Shown here: piece after piece, positions 24,451 to 33,783 of the stretch | How positions within the stretch are numbered: the stretch's first letter is position 1 | Layout: the number at the start of each line of letters is the position of its first letter | Source of the DNA: M3 sp045133615 | GTDB taxonomy: Bacteria; Bacteroidota; Bacteroidia; Bacteroidales; Muribaculaceae | Length of the DNA stretch: 64,000 nucleotides | Direction of reading: 5' to 3' | NCBI GenBank assembly: GCA_045133615.1 | Contig: JBGUUQ010000028.1 | Coordinates: 1 to 64,000, forward strand | Translations under genes and position numbers: made by a program | The notes under the pieces: generated by a model | Seen by the model: the letters and a program-made list of their open reading frames with translations, nothing else | Databases searched by the model: none | What the model was told of the DNA's origin: nothing

Positions 24451-25692
24451 TTACAATTTCAATATCTCGTGGGCCACATGAAGCGACGACGCTATAGTCG
24501 TGCCAGAGCCCGCACTCTCTTTCAAAGCATCTACACCTCCAAGTACAGAGCCTGCTGCATACAGATTGGCAACGGGCTTGCCGTTGAGCATAGTATGGAA
24601 GTGTTCGTCGGTTGCCACACCGAATTTCATATACGGCTGCGGCTTGAATACATCTTTATCAAACCAACGGCTGCGCTCTTCGCGTGCATCCACATCAAGA
24701 CCGAATATCGGCTCATATATGCGGTTGGGCGCGGCAATAAGTCCGTGGCTGAAGAAACTGCCGGTAGCAAGGATAAACGTATCTGCTTCGAGTGATTCAT
24801 CACCAAGATTGGTGGTGGTGATACTCTTAAGTACACCATCCTCTATTTTTCCGTTCTTAACATTATCGCCAAGCAAATATGTTCCGCCAAGACGTTGGAA
24901 ATAACTACGTAACTGTATTTGAGTTCTCACGCCGGGGACAGATGCAGGAGTCGTGGGCACAAAGTAGAGCGGACGGTTCACCTTTGCTCGCAATTGCTCA
25001 ATGGGAGTTGTGTCATAAAGTCCCATCACAGCCGGCAACAATACCATTTCGGCATCACCCGCCAAGCGATTGATTTCTGCAGCCATATCATCAAGCACAT
25101 CGCCTACGAGAACGCGGGCGATATTGGCGGCTCGCATTTCCGATGAACTGCGGCGCAATGTTTCAAGCACGGGAAGTGTAAACTCCGCCATCGAACATTT
25201 AATGCCTTTCTTCGCCAAATTGCTTGCGATGAATTTGGGATAAAAGTCGAGATAACCGCGCAAATTGATGATTGCCACATGCTTCCATGGTAAATCGTCT
25301 GGATCGGTCACCGTGAGATAATCATCAAGAGTCAACCACGCCGGTTTAAAAATGCCAAACGGGGTAAGACGATAGTGATTGCGTTGTTCAGAACCGGTAA
25401 CATTAATTCCGGCTTCGGCAAACAACGGCTTCACTTCGTCTAAATATTTGGTAATATTTTCGATACCAATTTTACTGTAGATGTGAGATGCCGGCAATGT
25501 AGGAATTGTCGCCATCGGGTTAGGCACATCATATCCGTCGAATCGACCTAACAATTCAAACGAACCGGAGCAGAAATGCAACGCACTTTGTCCCGATGAA
25601 ACGATTGCGACTTTGCGGCCACTCTTTGCCAAAGCAATACCGCTCACGAGTCCGCTTAATCCGCCTCCTAATATGACTGTTTCAAACTTCAT
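24451..25692 (-). CDS. glpB: Anaerobic glycerol-3-phosphate dehydrogenase subunit B
   Basis: A 413-residue flavoprotein subunit. The N-terminal nucleotide-binding fold reads ETVILGGGLSGLVSGIALAK. Later blocks (LRGYLDFYPKFIASNLAKKG, LLPAVMGLYDTTPIEQL, and the C-terminal NLYAAGSVLGGVDALKESAG) match GlpB. With GlpA it oxidises glycerol 3-phosphate to dihydroxyacetone phosphate at the membrane. It sits 12 nt after glpA and 17 nt before glpC. Length is normal. Confidence 0.95.
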   Translation of the reverse strand: MKFETVILGGGLSGLVSGIALAKSGRKVAIVSSGQSALHFCSGSFELLGRFDGYDVPNPMATIPTLPASHIYSKIGIENITKYLDEVKPLFAEAGINVTGSEQRNHYRLTPFGIFKPAWLTLDDYLTVTDPDDLPWKHVAIINLRGYLDFYPKFIASNLAKKGIKCSMAEFTLPVLETLRRSSSEMRAANIARVLVGDVLDDMAAEINRLAGDAEMVLLPAVMGLYDTTPIEQLRAKVNRPLYFVPTTPASVPGVRTQIQLRSYFQRLGGTYLLGDNVKNGKIEDGVLKSITTTNLGDESLEADTFILATGSFFSHGLIAAPNRIYEPIFGLDVDAREERSRWFDKDVFKPQPYMKFGVATDEHFHTMLNGKPVANLYAAGSVLGGVDALKESAGSGTTIASSLHVAHEILKL

Positions 25693-25704
25693 GATTCCAA
25701 GTAT

Positions 25705-27357
25705 TTATCTGTTTGTGGCTTCGCCGTTTTGTTCCATATAGTCATCAAGTCCGCACACTCCGTTGTAAAGCCACGAAGTGAATTGTATTTCCACTAACGT
25801 CTCGCTCCACGCCACCGGAGCCATTCCCTTCCATCGTTCGTTGATAAACGAAGCAAGGTCTTTAATCGTTCGGTCTGCACATGTTTCAGATTCCGTCATC
25901 AATCCTGCCGCACGACAAGCGCAAAGTTCGCCTTGACAAGTGCCCATACCCATGCGGGTACGTCGGCGCAGATTGATAAGATTGTGTACATGCAACTCGT
26001 CGATGGCATATTTCACCTCACCCACCGACACTTGTTCGCATTCACATACCAAAGCATCATCGATGTCGTCATTCGACGCAATCTTGCGGCTGAGAGTTCC
26101 GTGGCGTCCTTCCGCCGCTTTCTGCTCGGTACTTAGTTCGATTATATGCGATTTTCTGTTGATTTTTTTCTTTTCTACTTCCGAACCGGGAAGGGGTATA
26201 TCCGCCGTCTCGCACTTCACATTGCGTCCGAGCTTCTTACATGCAAGATCGGTTGCCCATTCTGCCATAAGTCGATATGTCATCAACTTACCGCCGGTGA
26301 TGGTAATGAATCCGTTCAATCCATCGCGAGATGAGTGGTCGAGACAAACTATACCGCGACTTATACTGCGACCTGAAGGATCGTTATCGGCAGCAACAAG
26401 CGGACGAACACCGGCATACGCTCTCAAAATTCGAGTGTATGCCAAACTTGGCGCAAGCTTTTCGCCTTCGCGCATAAGCACATCCACTTCGTCGGGAGTA
26501 ACCTCCATATTGTCGATTTGATCGTAAGGGATGCGGCTGGATGTTGTTCCGATAAGCGAAATCGTGTCGCCCGGAACAAGAATATCGGCATCTGCCGGCT
26601 TGCGGCAGCGATTGATTACCATATTGTTGACGCGATGTCCGAAGATAAGCAACGCGCCCTTTGCCGGGAACATATTGACCGGCACACCTGCCAATCCGGC
26701 TATACGGTGTCCCCAAATTCCGCCGGCGTTAATCACCAAGTCGGCATAAACGGTGGTCTGCATATCCGGACCCTTTGTGCTTTGCAACTTGACACCGACT
26801 ATGCGGTCCTGCTCACGCACAAAATCCACTACCTCTTGATAGGTCATAATATCAGCGCCGTGATTGCGGGCATCTATCACATTGGCTGTCGTCAGACGGA
26901 ACGGGTCAATCGAGCCATCGGGAACCGTTACCGCCCCGATTATATCTTTATTGACCGCCGGCTCCATGCGTATAGCTTCTTTCGGATCGAGTATCTCAGT
27001 CTCAATTCCGGCTGTGGTACAAGCATCGACAAACTTCTGTTGATAACCCAAATCATCTTCAGGCAATGTAACAAAAAGACCGCCGGTCTCTTCCACACAA
27101 TGGCGGGCGATACGGCGTAAAATCATATTCTCTTTAATACATTCAGTGGCTGATTCTTGGTCGGTCACGGCATAGCGTGCCCCGCTGTGTAGCAATCCGT
27201 GGTTACGTCCGGTGGCTCCCGCCGTAAAATCGAATCGCTCTACAAGCAAAGTCTTGAAGCCTCGAAGCGCACAATCGCGAGCAGTACCGGCTCCCGTTGC
27301 GCCTCCTCCTATCACAATAATGTCGTAATGTCTATTGTCTCGCTTGTTCATGATCAT
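25705..27357 (-). CDS. glpA: Anaerobic glycerol-3-phosphate dehydrogenase subunit A
   Basis: A 550-residue FAD subunit that catalyses oxidation of sn-glycerol 3-phosphate. It begins with the dinucleotide fold YDIIVIGGGATGAGTARDCA and the DAO-type signatures LLVERFDFTAGATGRNHGLL and VINAGGIWGHRIAGLAG. The C terminus adds a BFD-like [2Fe-2S] domain with cysteines in ALVCECEQVSVGEV and GMGTCQGELCACRAAG. Two in-frame ATGs start the gene (27357 and 27351); the second gives MNKRDNRHYDII. It is the first gene of the operon, downstream of a strong promoter and divergent from the DeoR-type regulator. Confidence 0.95.
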   Translation of the reverse strand: MIMNKRDNRHYDIIVIGGGATGAGTARDCALRGFKTLLVERFDFTAGATGRNHGLLHSGARYAVTDQESATECIKENMILRRIARHCVEETGGLFVTLPEDDLGYQQKFVDACTTAGIETEILDPKEAIRMEPAVNKDIIGAVTVPDGSIDPFRLTTANVIDARNHGADIMTYQEVVDFVREQDRIVGVKLQSTKGPDMQTTVYADLVINAGGIWGHRIAGLAGVPVNMFPAKGALLIFGHRVNNMVINRCRKPADADILVPGDTISLIGTTSSRIPYDQIDNMEVTPDEVDVLMREGEKLAPSLAYTRILRAYAGVRPLVAADNDPSGRSISRGIVCLDHSSRDGLNGFITITGGKLMTYRLMAEWATDLACKKLGRNVKCETADIPLPGSEVEKKKINRKSHIIELSTEQKAAEGRHGTLSRKIASNDDIDDALVCECEQVSVGEVKYAIDELHVHNLINLRRRTRMGMGTCQGELCACRAAGLMTESETCADRTIKDLASFINERWKGMAPVAWSETLVEIQFTSWLYNGVCGLDDYMEQNGEATNR

Positions 27358-27443
27358 TTAGATTGTCTGAATGTGTTTTGAAACAAAACTTTTACAATTT
27401 CGTTATATTTCGATTTAATAACTTGTTCGGTTTTATTTCGCAA

Positions 27444-27474
27444 CAAAGATAGAGACTTATTTTTAATTTCCAAA
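27444..27474 (-). promoter_or_regulatory. Promoter of the glp operon
   Basis: On the minus strand TTTG (27474-27471) and TATCTTTG (27451-27444) are separated by 19 nt, an exact fit to the Bacteroidetes -33/-7 consensus. Transcription would begin near 27437, giving a leader of about 80 nt before glpA. Confidence 0.8.
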
Positions 27475-27642
27475 AACTTTTTCAAAATTATTTCGCTTAC
27501 GCCTTTTTGAAACGCATAAATACTCATTTATGCAAAAATTTCACCTCGTTTCGGAAGCAATCAGACCTCTTTTTCAACATCGCACATTTCGTTTTGAAAG
27601 CGTTGCATTGATTTTTCGCATACTATTATTAAGTTCAAATAT

Positions 27643-27673
27643 TTTGCTATATGCATTATTTTATATATCTTTG
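27643..27673 (+). promoter_or_regulatory. Promoter of the DeoR/GlpR-type regulator
   Basis: TTTG (27643-27646), 19-nt spacer, TATCTTTG (27666-27673): a perfect Bacteroidetes promoter. The predicted start is near 27680, about 29 nt before the ATG at 27709. The -7 octamer is identical to that of the divergent glp promoter. Confidence 0.8.
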
Positions 27674-27708
27674 TAGAAAACGACACCACTTATAAACCAA
27701 GCAAAGCC

Positions 27709-28515
27709 ATGACTAAGGAAGAGCGTCATTCAATAATCGTAGAAACCTTGCTCCGGCGAGAATCTCTACCCGTTTCAGAGTTATCGACACTGCTCGACGT
27801 ATCGTCTGTGACCATACGCAAAGACCTCACTGAATTGGAAAAAGCCAATAAGCTTTACCGCAGCCATGGGAAAGCGATTTTAATCAATCCGTATATCAAC
27901 AACCGCTCGGTCAACGAAAAAGAAAAGCTTGCACCTGAAGCCAAATTGAAAATCGGCATGAAAGCCGCTTCGTTGATAGCCAAGGACGACTCCATAATCC
28001 TTGCATCGGGCACCACCGTACACGCATTGGCCCGCAGCATCCGCCCCATCAACAAGTTGACCGTAATCTCCGCATCGCTTCAAGCATCGGAAATTCTTGC
28101 TGCCAACAGCGACATTGAGGTAATCCAACTCGGCGGAGTACTTCGCCACAGCAGTCTGTCGGTCGTGGGCAAACACGCTGAAATCATGCTTCGCGACTTT
28201 GCATGCAGCAAGGTATTTCTTGGTGTCGACGGCATAGACCTTGATTTCGGCATCACCACTACAGATGTGCGCGAAGCCGACCTCAACAAAACAATGATGC
28301 ACACAGCCCAAAAGACCATCGTAATGGCCGACTCCTCAAAATTCCGCCGTCGCGGATTCAGTCGTATCGCCGACATGGACGACATCGATATTATCATTAC
28401 GGACTCTAACGTTCCCGACCGTATTGCCCAAGGAATCGAAAGTCTCGGCATCGAATTGCTTATTGCCGACGATACCCCGGCTCCGTCTCTCGGCATTAAT
28501 CTCGGCAGCAAATAA
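27709..28515 (+). CDS. DeoR/GlpR-family transcriptional regulator
   Basis: A 268-residue repressor. The N-terminal DeoR winged helix is LPVSELSTLLDVSSVTIRKD (about residues 24-43), followed by LTELEKANKLYRSHGKAIL. The C-terminal sugar-phosphate sensor has SIILASGTTVHALARSI, VIQLGGVLRH, KVFLGVDGIDLDFGITT and VMADSSKFRRRGFSRIA, the usual effector-site blocks. DeoR-family members bind phosphorylated intermediates. Its divergent position to glpABC points to glycerol 3-phosphate or DHAP as inducer, as in GlpR, but the effector is inferred. tilS begins 8 nt after the stop. Confidence 0.9.
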   Translation: MTKEERHSIIVETLLRRESLPVSELSTLLDVSSVTIRKDLTELEKANKLYRSHGKAILINPYINNRSVNEKEKLAPEAKLKIGMKAASLIAKDDSIILASGTTVHALARSIRPINKLTVISASLQASEILAANSDIEVIQLGGVLRHSSLSVVGKHAEIMLRDFACSKVFLGVDGIDLDFGITTTDVREADLNKTMMHTAQKTIVMADSSKFRRRGFSRIADMDDIDIIITDSNVPDRIAQGIESLGIELLIADDTPAPSLGINLGSK

Positions 28516-28523
28516 TCGTACTC

Positions 28524-29855
28524 ATGTCCGACCTTTTATCAACAATACATCGCTCGATAGTTAACCACAATTTGCTATCGGGCGATTCGGTTGTAATAGT
28601 GGCACTCAGCGGAGGAGCCGATTCGGTAGCCCTGCTCTCCGCACTTTGCGAACTGGGCTATGACTGTATCGCTGCTCATTGCAATTTTCATCTACGAGGC
28701 GACGAATCCGACCGCGACGAACGACACGCAGCCGACACCGCCCGCCGGCTCGGTGCAAAATATGAAGTCATACACTTCGACACCGAAGCCTATGCTTCCG
28801 CCAAAGGCATCTCCATCGAAATGGCAGCACGAGAATTGCGCTACGAATGGTTTGAACGCTTACGGCAACAATACGGAGCCGAGGCCATCGCTGTTGCACA
28901 CCATCGCGACGACAATATCGAGACTTTCTTTCTTAACCTTCTACGAGGTACGGGAATTGCCGGCCTCACGGCAATGTCGCCACGCCGCGGATGCATCATC
29001 CGCCCCATGCTCGACCTCACTCGTGCCGACATCTTATCCTATTTGCAGAAACAAAATCTCAGCTATGTGACTGACAGCACAAATGCCGATATTCAATACC
29101 GACGCAATCGGTTGCGCAACGTCATCCTACCATTGCTGAACGAGCACTTTCCGGGAGCCGACGAAGCTATCGCCCACACCATTGCATGCTTGCAAAGCAA
29201 TGAAGCAATATATCGCAAAGCGATTAACGATGCATCTTCTCTATATTTCCACGACAACAAAATCGACCTCGAAAAGCTCATCGGCGAATATATCGAGCCA
29301 TCTACCCTACTATTTGAATTGCTGCATCCGTATGGATTTACCGCATCACAAATCGGCGATATAATCTCTTCTCATCGCAATACAGGGAGCCGATTTTTAT
29401 CCCCAACTCATATCGCGGTTATCGACCGTGGCCATCTCCTCATCGACACCATTAACCGCACCGACACCACAGAAGAATACCAAATAACTCTTACCGACGA
29501 TGTTTCCGAACCTATCGGAATAGCAATATCCAAAATCGACAAATCAGAATTCGCTTTATGCCCCAAAAACAGCCATACACTCTTTTTAGATAAATCGGTG
29601 CTTGACGGTAACCCCACATTCCGACTTCGCCGCTGGAGAATTGGCGATAGGATTGCCCCATTCGGAATGCGCGGCACAAAGAAAGTAAGCGATATTTTTT
29701 CCAACGCACGCATGTCAGCTTTAGAGAAGCAATCAGCGTGGCTACTCACCCGCGACGACGAAATATTATGGATTGTAGGAGTACGCGCTTCCCGTCATTT
29801 TCCGGTCACTGACGACTCTTCACATATCGTCCGACTCATCGTCGCGCAAGACTAA
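28524..29855 (+). CDS. tilS: tRNA(Ile)-lysidine synthase
   Basis: A 443-residue enzyme that ligates lysine to cytidine 34 of the CAU-anticodon tRNA-Ile, allowing it to read AUA. It has the N-type ATP pyrophosphatase loop ALSGGADSVALL (Ser29-Ser34), then HCNFHLRGDESDRDE, HHRDDNIETFFLNLLRGTGI and the C-terminal TilS domain (FRLRRWRIGDRIAPFGMRGT). Length is as expected. It lies 8 nt after the DeoR-type gene. Its last 36 nt overlap the convergent XRE-like gene. Confidence 0.95.
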   Translation: MSDLLSTIHRSIVNHNLLSGDSVVIVALSGGADSVALLSALCELGYDCIAAHCNFHLRGDESDRDERHAADTARRLGAKYEVIHFDTEAYASAKGISIEMAARELRYEWFERLRQQYGAEAIAVAHHRDDNIETFFLNLLRGTGIAGLTAMSPRRGCIIRPMLDLTRADILSYLQKQNLSYVTDSTNADIQYRRNRLRNVILPLLNEHFPGADEAIAHTIACLQSNEAIYRKAINDASSLYFHDNKIDLEKLIGEYIEPSTLLFELLHPYGFTASQIGDIISSHRNTGSRFLSPTHIAVIDRGHLLIDTINRTDTTEEYQITLTDDVSEPIGIAISKIDKSEFALCPKNSHTLFLDKSVLDGNPTFRLRRWRIGDRIAPFGMRGTKKVSDIFSNARMSALEKQSAWLLTRDDEILWIVGVRASRHFPVTDDSSHIVRLIVAQD

Positions 29856-30047
29856 CTCATCGGAATAATAACGAAAGAAATCATGATTGAGCGCATTGGA
29901 TATGCGTTCGAGCAAAGCCGTATTGATGCTTTCCAACCCGAATATATAGTAGATATTCGTTCTGTCGCAATTTATCTGCGCGGCAAGCCACGAAGGAGAA
30001 CACCCTTGCCGCAACAACTCTTTCTTTATCTGCTTGCCTATATGCAT
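29820..30047 (-). CDS. Small helix-turn-helix (XRE-like) regulator
   Basis: A 75-residue protein from the ATG at 30047 (MHIGKQIKKELLRQGCSP). It resembles a small helix-turn-helix type common in Bacteroidetes: a predicted HTH SPSWLAAQINCDRTNIYYIF and the family tail LLERISNALNHDFFRYYSDE. Another ATG six codons upstream (30065) is possible but lacks family similarity. It overlaps the end of tilS by 36 nt tail to tail. Its targets are unknown. Conservation of the HTH and the NHDFFRYYSD tail makes this a real gene rather than an antisense shadow. Confidence 0.8.
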   Translation of the reverse strand: MHIGKQIKKELLRQGCSPSWLAAQINCDRTNIYYIFGLESINTALLERISNALNHDFFRYYSDELVLRDDESDDM

Positions 30048-30248
30048 AAAAAAGGGGCGAGACATTTGTGGCTAATCTTCATCCGAGGCACCGCCAAGCG
30101 CCTTGAAAATAGATATACACAAATAAGTCCACGCCCTGACATAAGCGCGAACTTTTGGGCTACCTATTCTCATTTTCGATTATAATTGGCGGTTTTCGGA
30201 TGAGAGAATAGAGCCAAAAAGCTCAATTTTTCAATATGTTTATATTTC

Positions 30249-31046
30249 TTACTTTTTCGTTTTTACAAAAATAGTATTTTTTTTAATCGGCTGCAAATTC
30301 TTAAACATCAAAGTGCGATAAGCGCTTTTGCCTTTCGTCATTCTCCCATAAGACACAACATCGTAATGACAAATATGGTAACAGCGCAGACACATTGTGC
30401 AATCATCACCCCATTGCGGGCGACCGTCTACCATTGTAATATTCCCTTTCGGACAATGGGCGGCACACAGACCACAACTCTTGCAGTACTCGCTTGCCTG
30501 AAATGGACGAGCAGAACATCCATACGCCCGGAAAATCGGATACACGACTGCGCTTTTCAATCTCGCAAACTTGCCGGCCTCAACGCCCGATTTACTCTCT
30601 CCGCGCCTGATGGCTTCGGCAACTTCCTCTACCCGTTTGGGCATTAGAGCAAGCTTCTTATCCTCTATTCGATAGTCATCCACATCAAATCCCGGCAACA
30701 ATGTGTAGATATTAGGCATCTGTACGGAAAATGCAGCATGGGGCGACATACCTTTTCGCCGCAGCAATTTTTCCCATTGATGGTCTGCACGACCGATATC
30801 GTCGCCGCAAGTACACACCATATAATGCTGTGCAGTGGATGTCGCTTCTATCATTTCGATAAAATCCACCAAAATCGGAGGCAATCCCCATGCATAAATC
30901 GGGAATACCCACACCACCACATCTTCTCCCTTAAAATCAGGGACAAAATCAATGTTGGCAATGTCAACAACTCCCATATCGAGATGTTTCGACAATTGAT
31001 ATGCCACAGCTCGACTGTTACCTGTTCCGGAAAAAAAATATATCAT
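30249..31046 (-). CDS. EFR1-family ferredoxin-flavodoxin protein
   Basis: A 265-residue protein. The N-terminal flavodoxin-like fold begins MIYFFSGTGNSRAVAYQLSK (FMN phosphate loop SGTGNS) with VWVFPIYAWGLPPILVDF. Near residues 185-235 are two [4Fe-4S] motifs, CKSCGLCAAHCPKG and CTMCLRCYHICHYD. EFR1-type proteins move electrons in anaerobes, with partners unknown. The frame extends 22 codons upstream, but the ATG at 31046 fits the flavodoxin fold and shares one base with the upstream stop (TAATG), implying coupling to the DUF2027/Smr gene. Confidence 0.88.
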   Translation of the reverse strand: MIYFFSGTGNSRAVAYQLSKHLDMGVVDIANIDFVPDFKGEDVVVWVFPIYAWGLPPILVDFIEMIEATSTAQHYMVCTCGDDIGRADHQWEKLLRRKGMSPHAAFSVQMPNIYTLLPGFDVDDYRIEDKKLALMPKRVEEVAEAIRRGESKSGVEAGKFARLKSAVVYPIFRAYGCSARPFQASEYCKSCGLCAAHCPKGNITMVDGRPQWGDDCTMCLRCYHICHYDVVSYGRMTKGKSAYRTLMFKNLQPIKKNTIFVKTKK

Positions 31047-32083
31047 TAGTGAACCGTAATTTGAGTCGCCCCAAAGCCATATTCTCGGAACGAAGCATCC
31101 TGAGCCTGACAACGAGGATATTTATGTTTCAACTCCTTCATTAATGCAGCACGGAGCACACCCTCTCCTTTTCCATGAATGAAAACAATCTTTTGACCCT
31201 TTCGGTTGATATTCTCATCCATCACCTTTCTGAATTCACGCATTTGCACTTCAAGCATATCGCTGTTGCTCAATCCCGATATATTATCGAGCAATTCATG
31301 AATATGAAGGTCTACCTCAATTATCTCAGGTTGTTTGACTTTTCGCTCCACCGGACGACGGGCAGGTTTGTCGGCACTTCGTTTTTGGCGCATGGCATCC
31401 TCAAGACTACCGCTGTCGATTACCATCGGACGACATGGAATATCATTTTTAACTATGTCGATTGCTATGACGGGAGTATCGAAGTATACATTTTCGTGAA
31501 AACAATGAAGTTTGAAAAACTTCGTCGTATCCAAATTGTATTCAACAGCCACCGGAGCCTTCAACTTAAACTCCTTGTCGCGCTTAAACGCTATATATTG
31601 CACAGCAACACGGTCCATTTCAGTCAAATCTTCCCGCTTCACTTCGCCAAGATGAACCTGAATATTAGGTTCTACAATACCGGCATAGCGTGTAATCCAC
31701 TGCGCTCCGTTGGCACGAGTGAGATATGTGAAATAGAGAAAATAGTTGGAATCATTGACAAGATAAGCATCATATGTTGTGGTATTAAGATGCTTTATTT
31801 CCGCAGGCTCATAAGCGAGCACCACATTCAGCACCTCGCCGGTAGCCGTCTCCTCAATCTCCTCCTTTTTGGGTGTTTTGGGTTGTTCCGGCACCACTGT
31901 CGGAGCCACATATTTACTTGGTGCGGCAGCCGGGGTAGCGGCTGTCACTACCACACATTCGCGAAGGAGCACCGGCGTTTCAAACCCGTCCTCATCCACA
32001 TAAGCCATATTGCCGTCTATTTTTACGATACGTCCCCCTCCTACGGAGTTAAGAAAACGCACCACATCGCCTACTTGTGCCAT
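31046..32083 (-). CDS. DUF2027 and Smr domain protein
   Basis: A 345-residue protein. The N-terminal part (VGDVVRFLNSVGGGRIVKID, then VLNVVLAYEPAEIKHLNTTT) is DUF2027, a Bacteroidetes-specific fold. The C-terminal 80 residues are an Smr nuclease-like domain (EVDLHIHELLDNISGLSN, IVFIHGKGEGVLRAALMKEL). Smr domains occur in MutS2 and act on RNA or branched DNA, but no MutS part is present. It sits 9 nt after the lytic transglycosylase and overlaps the EFR1 gene by 1 nt. Function is unproven. Confidence 0.92.
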   Translation of the reverse strand: MAQVGDVVRFLNSVGGGRIVKIDGNMAYVDEDGFETPVLLRECVVVTAATPAAAPSKYVAPTVVPEQPKTPKKEEIEETATGEVLNVVLAYEPAEIKHLNTTTYDAYLVNDSNYFLYFTYLTRANGAQWITRYAGIVEPNIQVHLGEVKREDLTEMDRVAVQYIAFKRDKEFKLKAPVAVEYNLDTTKFFKLHCFHENVYFDTPVIAIDIVKNDIPCRPMVIDSGSLEDAMRQKRSADKPARRPVERKVKQPEIIEVDLHIHELLDNISGLSNSDMLEVQMREFRKVMDENINRKGQKIVFIHGKGEGVLRAALMKELKHKYPRCQAQDASFREYGFGATQITVH

Positions 32084-32092
32084 AGTTCGATA

Positions 32093-33766
32093 TTATGATA
32101 CAGGAATTTTCAATTTTTGACCGACCTTGATTTTTGAGCCTGAAATACCATTGGCTTTTTGAATTTCCTTTACGGTAACGCCACGATATTTACCGGCAAT
32201 ACTTGAAAGAGTCTCGCCTTTACGTACCTTGTGAGTACGATATTGCGGTTTGCTTTTCTCTTTCTTGCTTTTCTTATTGTCGACCTTTTCGGATTTTTTT
32301 GTCTCTTTCTTTTTTTCTACCGCAGCCGGTTTAGTCTCCGTCTTTGGTTCTTCAACTGCACGTGACACCGGAGCTTCAGCCACAGAGTCCGTAGCCTCCA
32401 CCATAGGCTTTTCTCCGTCCGTCACAGGAGTCTCGGAAGCTGCAAGCACAGTTTCTTCTTCCTCCTGCTTTTTAGGTTTCGCAACACGCTCATAAGTATG
32501 AATTTTCAACTTTTTACCGCGCTGTACAGTATTTTTCTTAAGACCATTCCATTTCTTCAACTGATTGACTGTCACTCCATAGCGTCGGGCTATCGAGCTA
32601 AGATTCTCACCTTTCTTCACCTTGTGATATTTAATCACGAGTTTGGAATCGTAATCACCGTCAGAACTATATATATCGGTCGGTTCTACAGCATCGCGAC
32701 GTGCATACAATTTTGCATCATGAGCCACAATGCTGTCCTCACTCATTATATAACAGTACACCTGTTTTGACGGAAGCACCAAAGCGCAAGGACGCGCATC
32801 ACCGGGAATTATATCACGACGATATTGCGGATTAAGAACGCGAATTTCCTCAATGGGCATCTGAAGCACATCTGCTATCTGGCGAAAATGAACTCGCTTG
32901 GTCACATGAATCGAATCCGTGATAAGCGGACGACGCGCAAGAGCCGGACTGATATTATGCTGATTGTAATATGTCATCACATAATTTGCCGCAATAAAAG
33001 CAGGAACATATCCGCGAGTTTCAGCCGGCAAATAATAATATATAGCCCAAAAATCTTTCTTCTCTTTACTGTCCTCACCACCTGCACGGCGAAGGGCCTT
33101 ATTCACGTTGCCCGGTCCGCAATTGTAAGCAGCAATGGCAAGCGACCAATCGTTGTAAATACCATATAACTGTTTCAGATATTTGGCTGCCGCATCAGAT
33201 GAGCGATACGGGTCGCGACGCTCATCCATAAGCGTATTGATTTCAAGACCAAGTCCTTTTGCCGTAGGCAACATGAATTGCCACAAACCGGTTGCGCCGG
33301 CACGCGACACAGCATCGGGATTGAGCGCACTCTCTATGACGGGAAGATAACGCAATTCAAGCGGAAGTCCCTCACGTTCGAGCGCCTGCTCGAAAATAGG
33401 CATATAGTAAAGGCTCATTCCGAGCATATTTTCCACCAATTGTCTGCGACGTTCGACATACATCTTGATATGCGACTTCACTATCTGATTGAATGGCATT
33501 TCAATCACAGTCGGAATCAAACTCAAGCGTTGCCTTATCACATCATCGCTCAAATCACCTGCCGATGCATTCACAGAGCCTTCGTCAAGCACTGCATAGT
33601 TCTGCAAATACCAATTTTGTAGCATCTCATCGGTATCCGTTTCAAAACTTTCGGGATATATAATCGAATTATCTGTAATCGTCTCTTTAATCGTAAGTAT
33701 TGATGGTCCGGCAGCGGCAGTAATCGATGCGCAGCCTATCAAAACAGCAATAAGGGTCTTTTTCAT
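32093..33766 (-). CDS. MltD-like lytic transglycosylase with two LysM domains
   Basis: A 557-residue envelope protein with a signal peptide (ending TAAAG). The transglycosylase domain (about 120-290) contains PLELRYLPVIESALNPDAVS, the catalytic Glu lying in VIESALN, then GATGLWQFMLPTAKGLGL and AAYNCGPGNVNKALRRAGG. A Lys/Glu-rich linker follows. Two LysM peptidoglycan-binding modules start at VKKGENLSSIARRYGVTVNQ and VRKGETLSSIAGKYRGVTVK. It cleaves glycan strands in peptidoglycan. It follows the DUF5683 gene by 17 nt. Confidence 0.93.
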   Translation of the reverse strand: MKKTLIAVLIGCASITAAAGPSILTIKETITDNSIIYPESFETDTDEMLQNWYLQNYAVLDEGSVNASAGDLSDDVIRQRLSLIPTVIEMPFNQIVKSHIKMYVERRRQLVENMLGMSLYYMPIFEQALEREGLPLELRYLPVIESALNPDAVSRAGATGLWQFMLPTAKGLGLEINTLMDERRDPYRSSDAAAKYLKQLYGIYNDWSLAIAAYNCGPGNVNKALRRAGGEDSKEKKDFWAIYYYLPAETRGYVPAFIAANYVMTYYNQHNISPALARRPLITDSIHVTKRVHFRQIADVLQMPIEEIRVLNPQYRRDIIPGDARPCALVLPSKQVYCYIMSEDSIVAHDAKLYARRDAVEPTDIYSSDGDYDSKLVIKYHKVKKGENLSSIARRYGVTVNQLKKWNGLKKNTVQRGKKLKIHTYERVAKPKKQEEEETVLAASETPVTDGEKPMVEATDSVAEAPVSRAVEEPKTETKPAAVEKKKETKKSEKVDNKKSKKEKSKPQYRTHKVRKGETLSSIAGKYRGVTVKEIQKANGISGSKIKVGQKLKIPVS

Positions 33767-33783
33767 TGTTTTATGTTACGGAT

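Larger units (their letters stand above)
27358..27708. promoter_or_regulatory. Divergent control region between glpA and the DeoR-type regulator
   Basis: 351 nt without a gene. It contains two outward-facing consensus promoters and several AT-rich boxes of the form TTTTGAAA: 27376-27384 (TTTTGAAAC), 27504-27515 (TTTTTGAAACGC), 27592-27602 (TTTTGAAAGCG) and, inverted, 27479-27487 (TTTTCAAAA), which abuts the -33 box of the glp promoter. These are candidate operators for the adjacent DeoR-type repressor. The motif assignment is by eye. Confidence 0.45.

Noticed and set aside
30211..30230. Small GAGC/GCTC hairpin after the EFR1 gene
   Set aside because: Only four base pairs; too weak to call a terminator.
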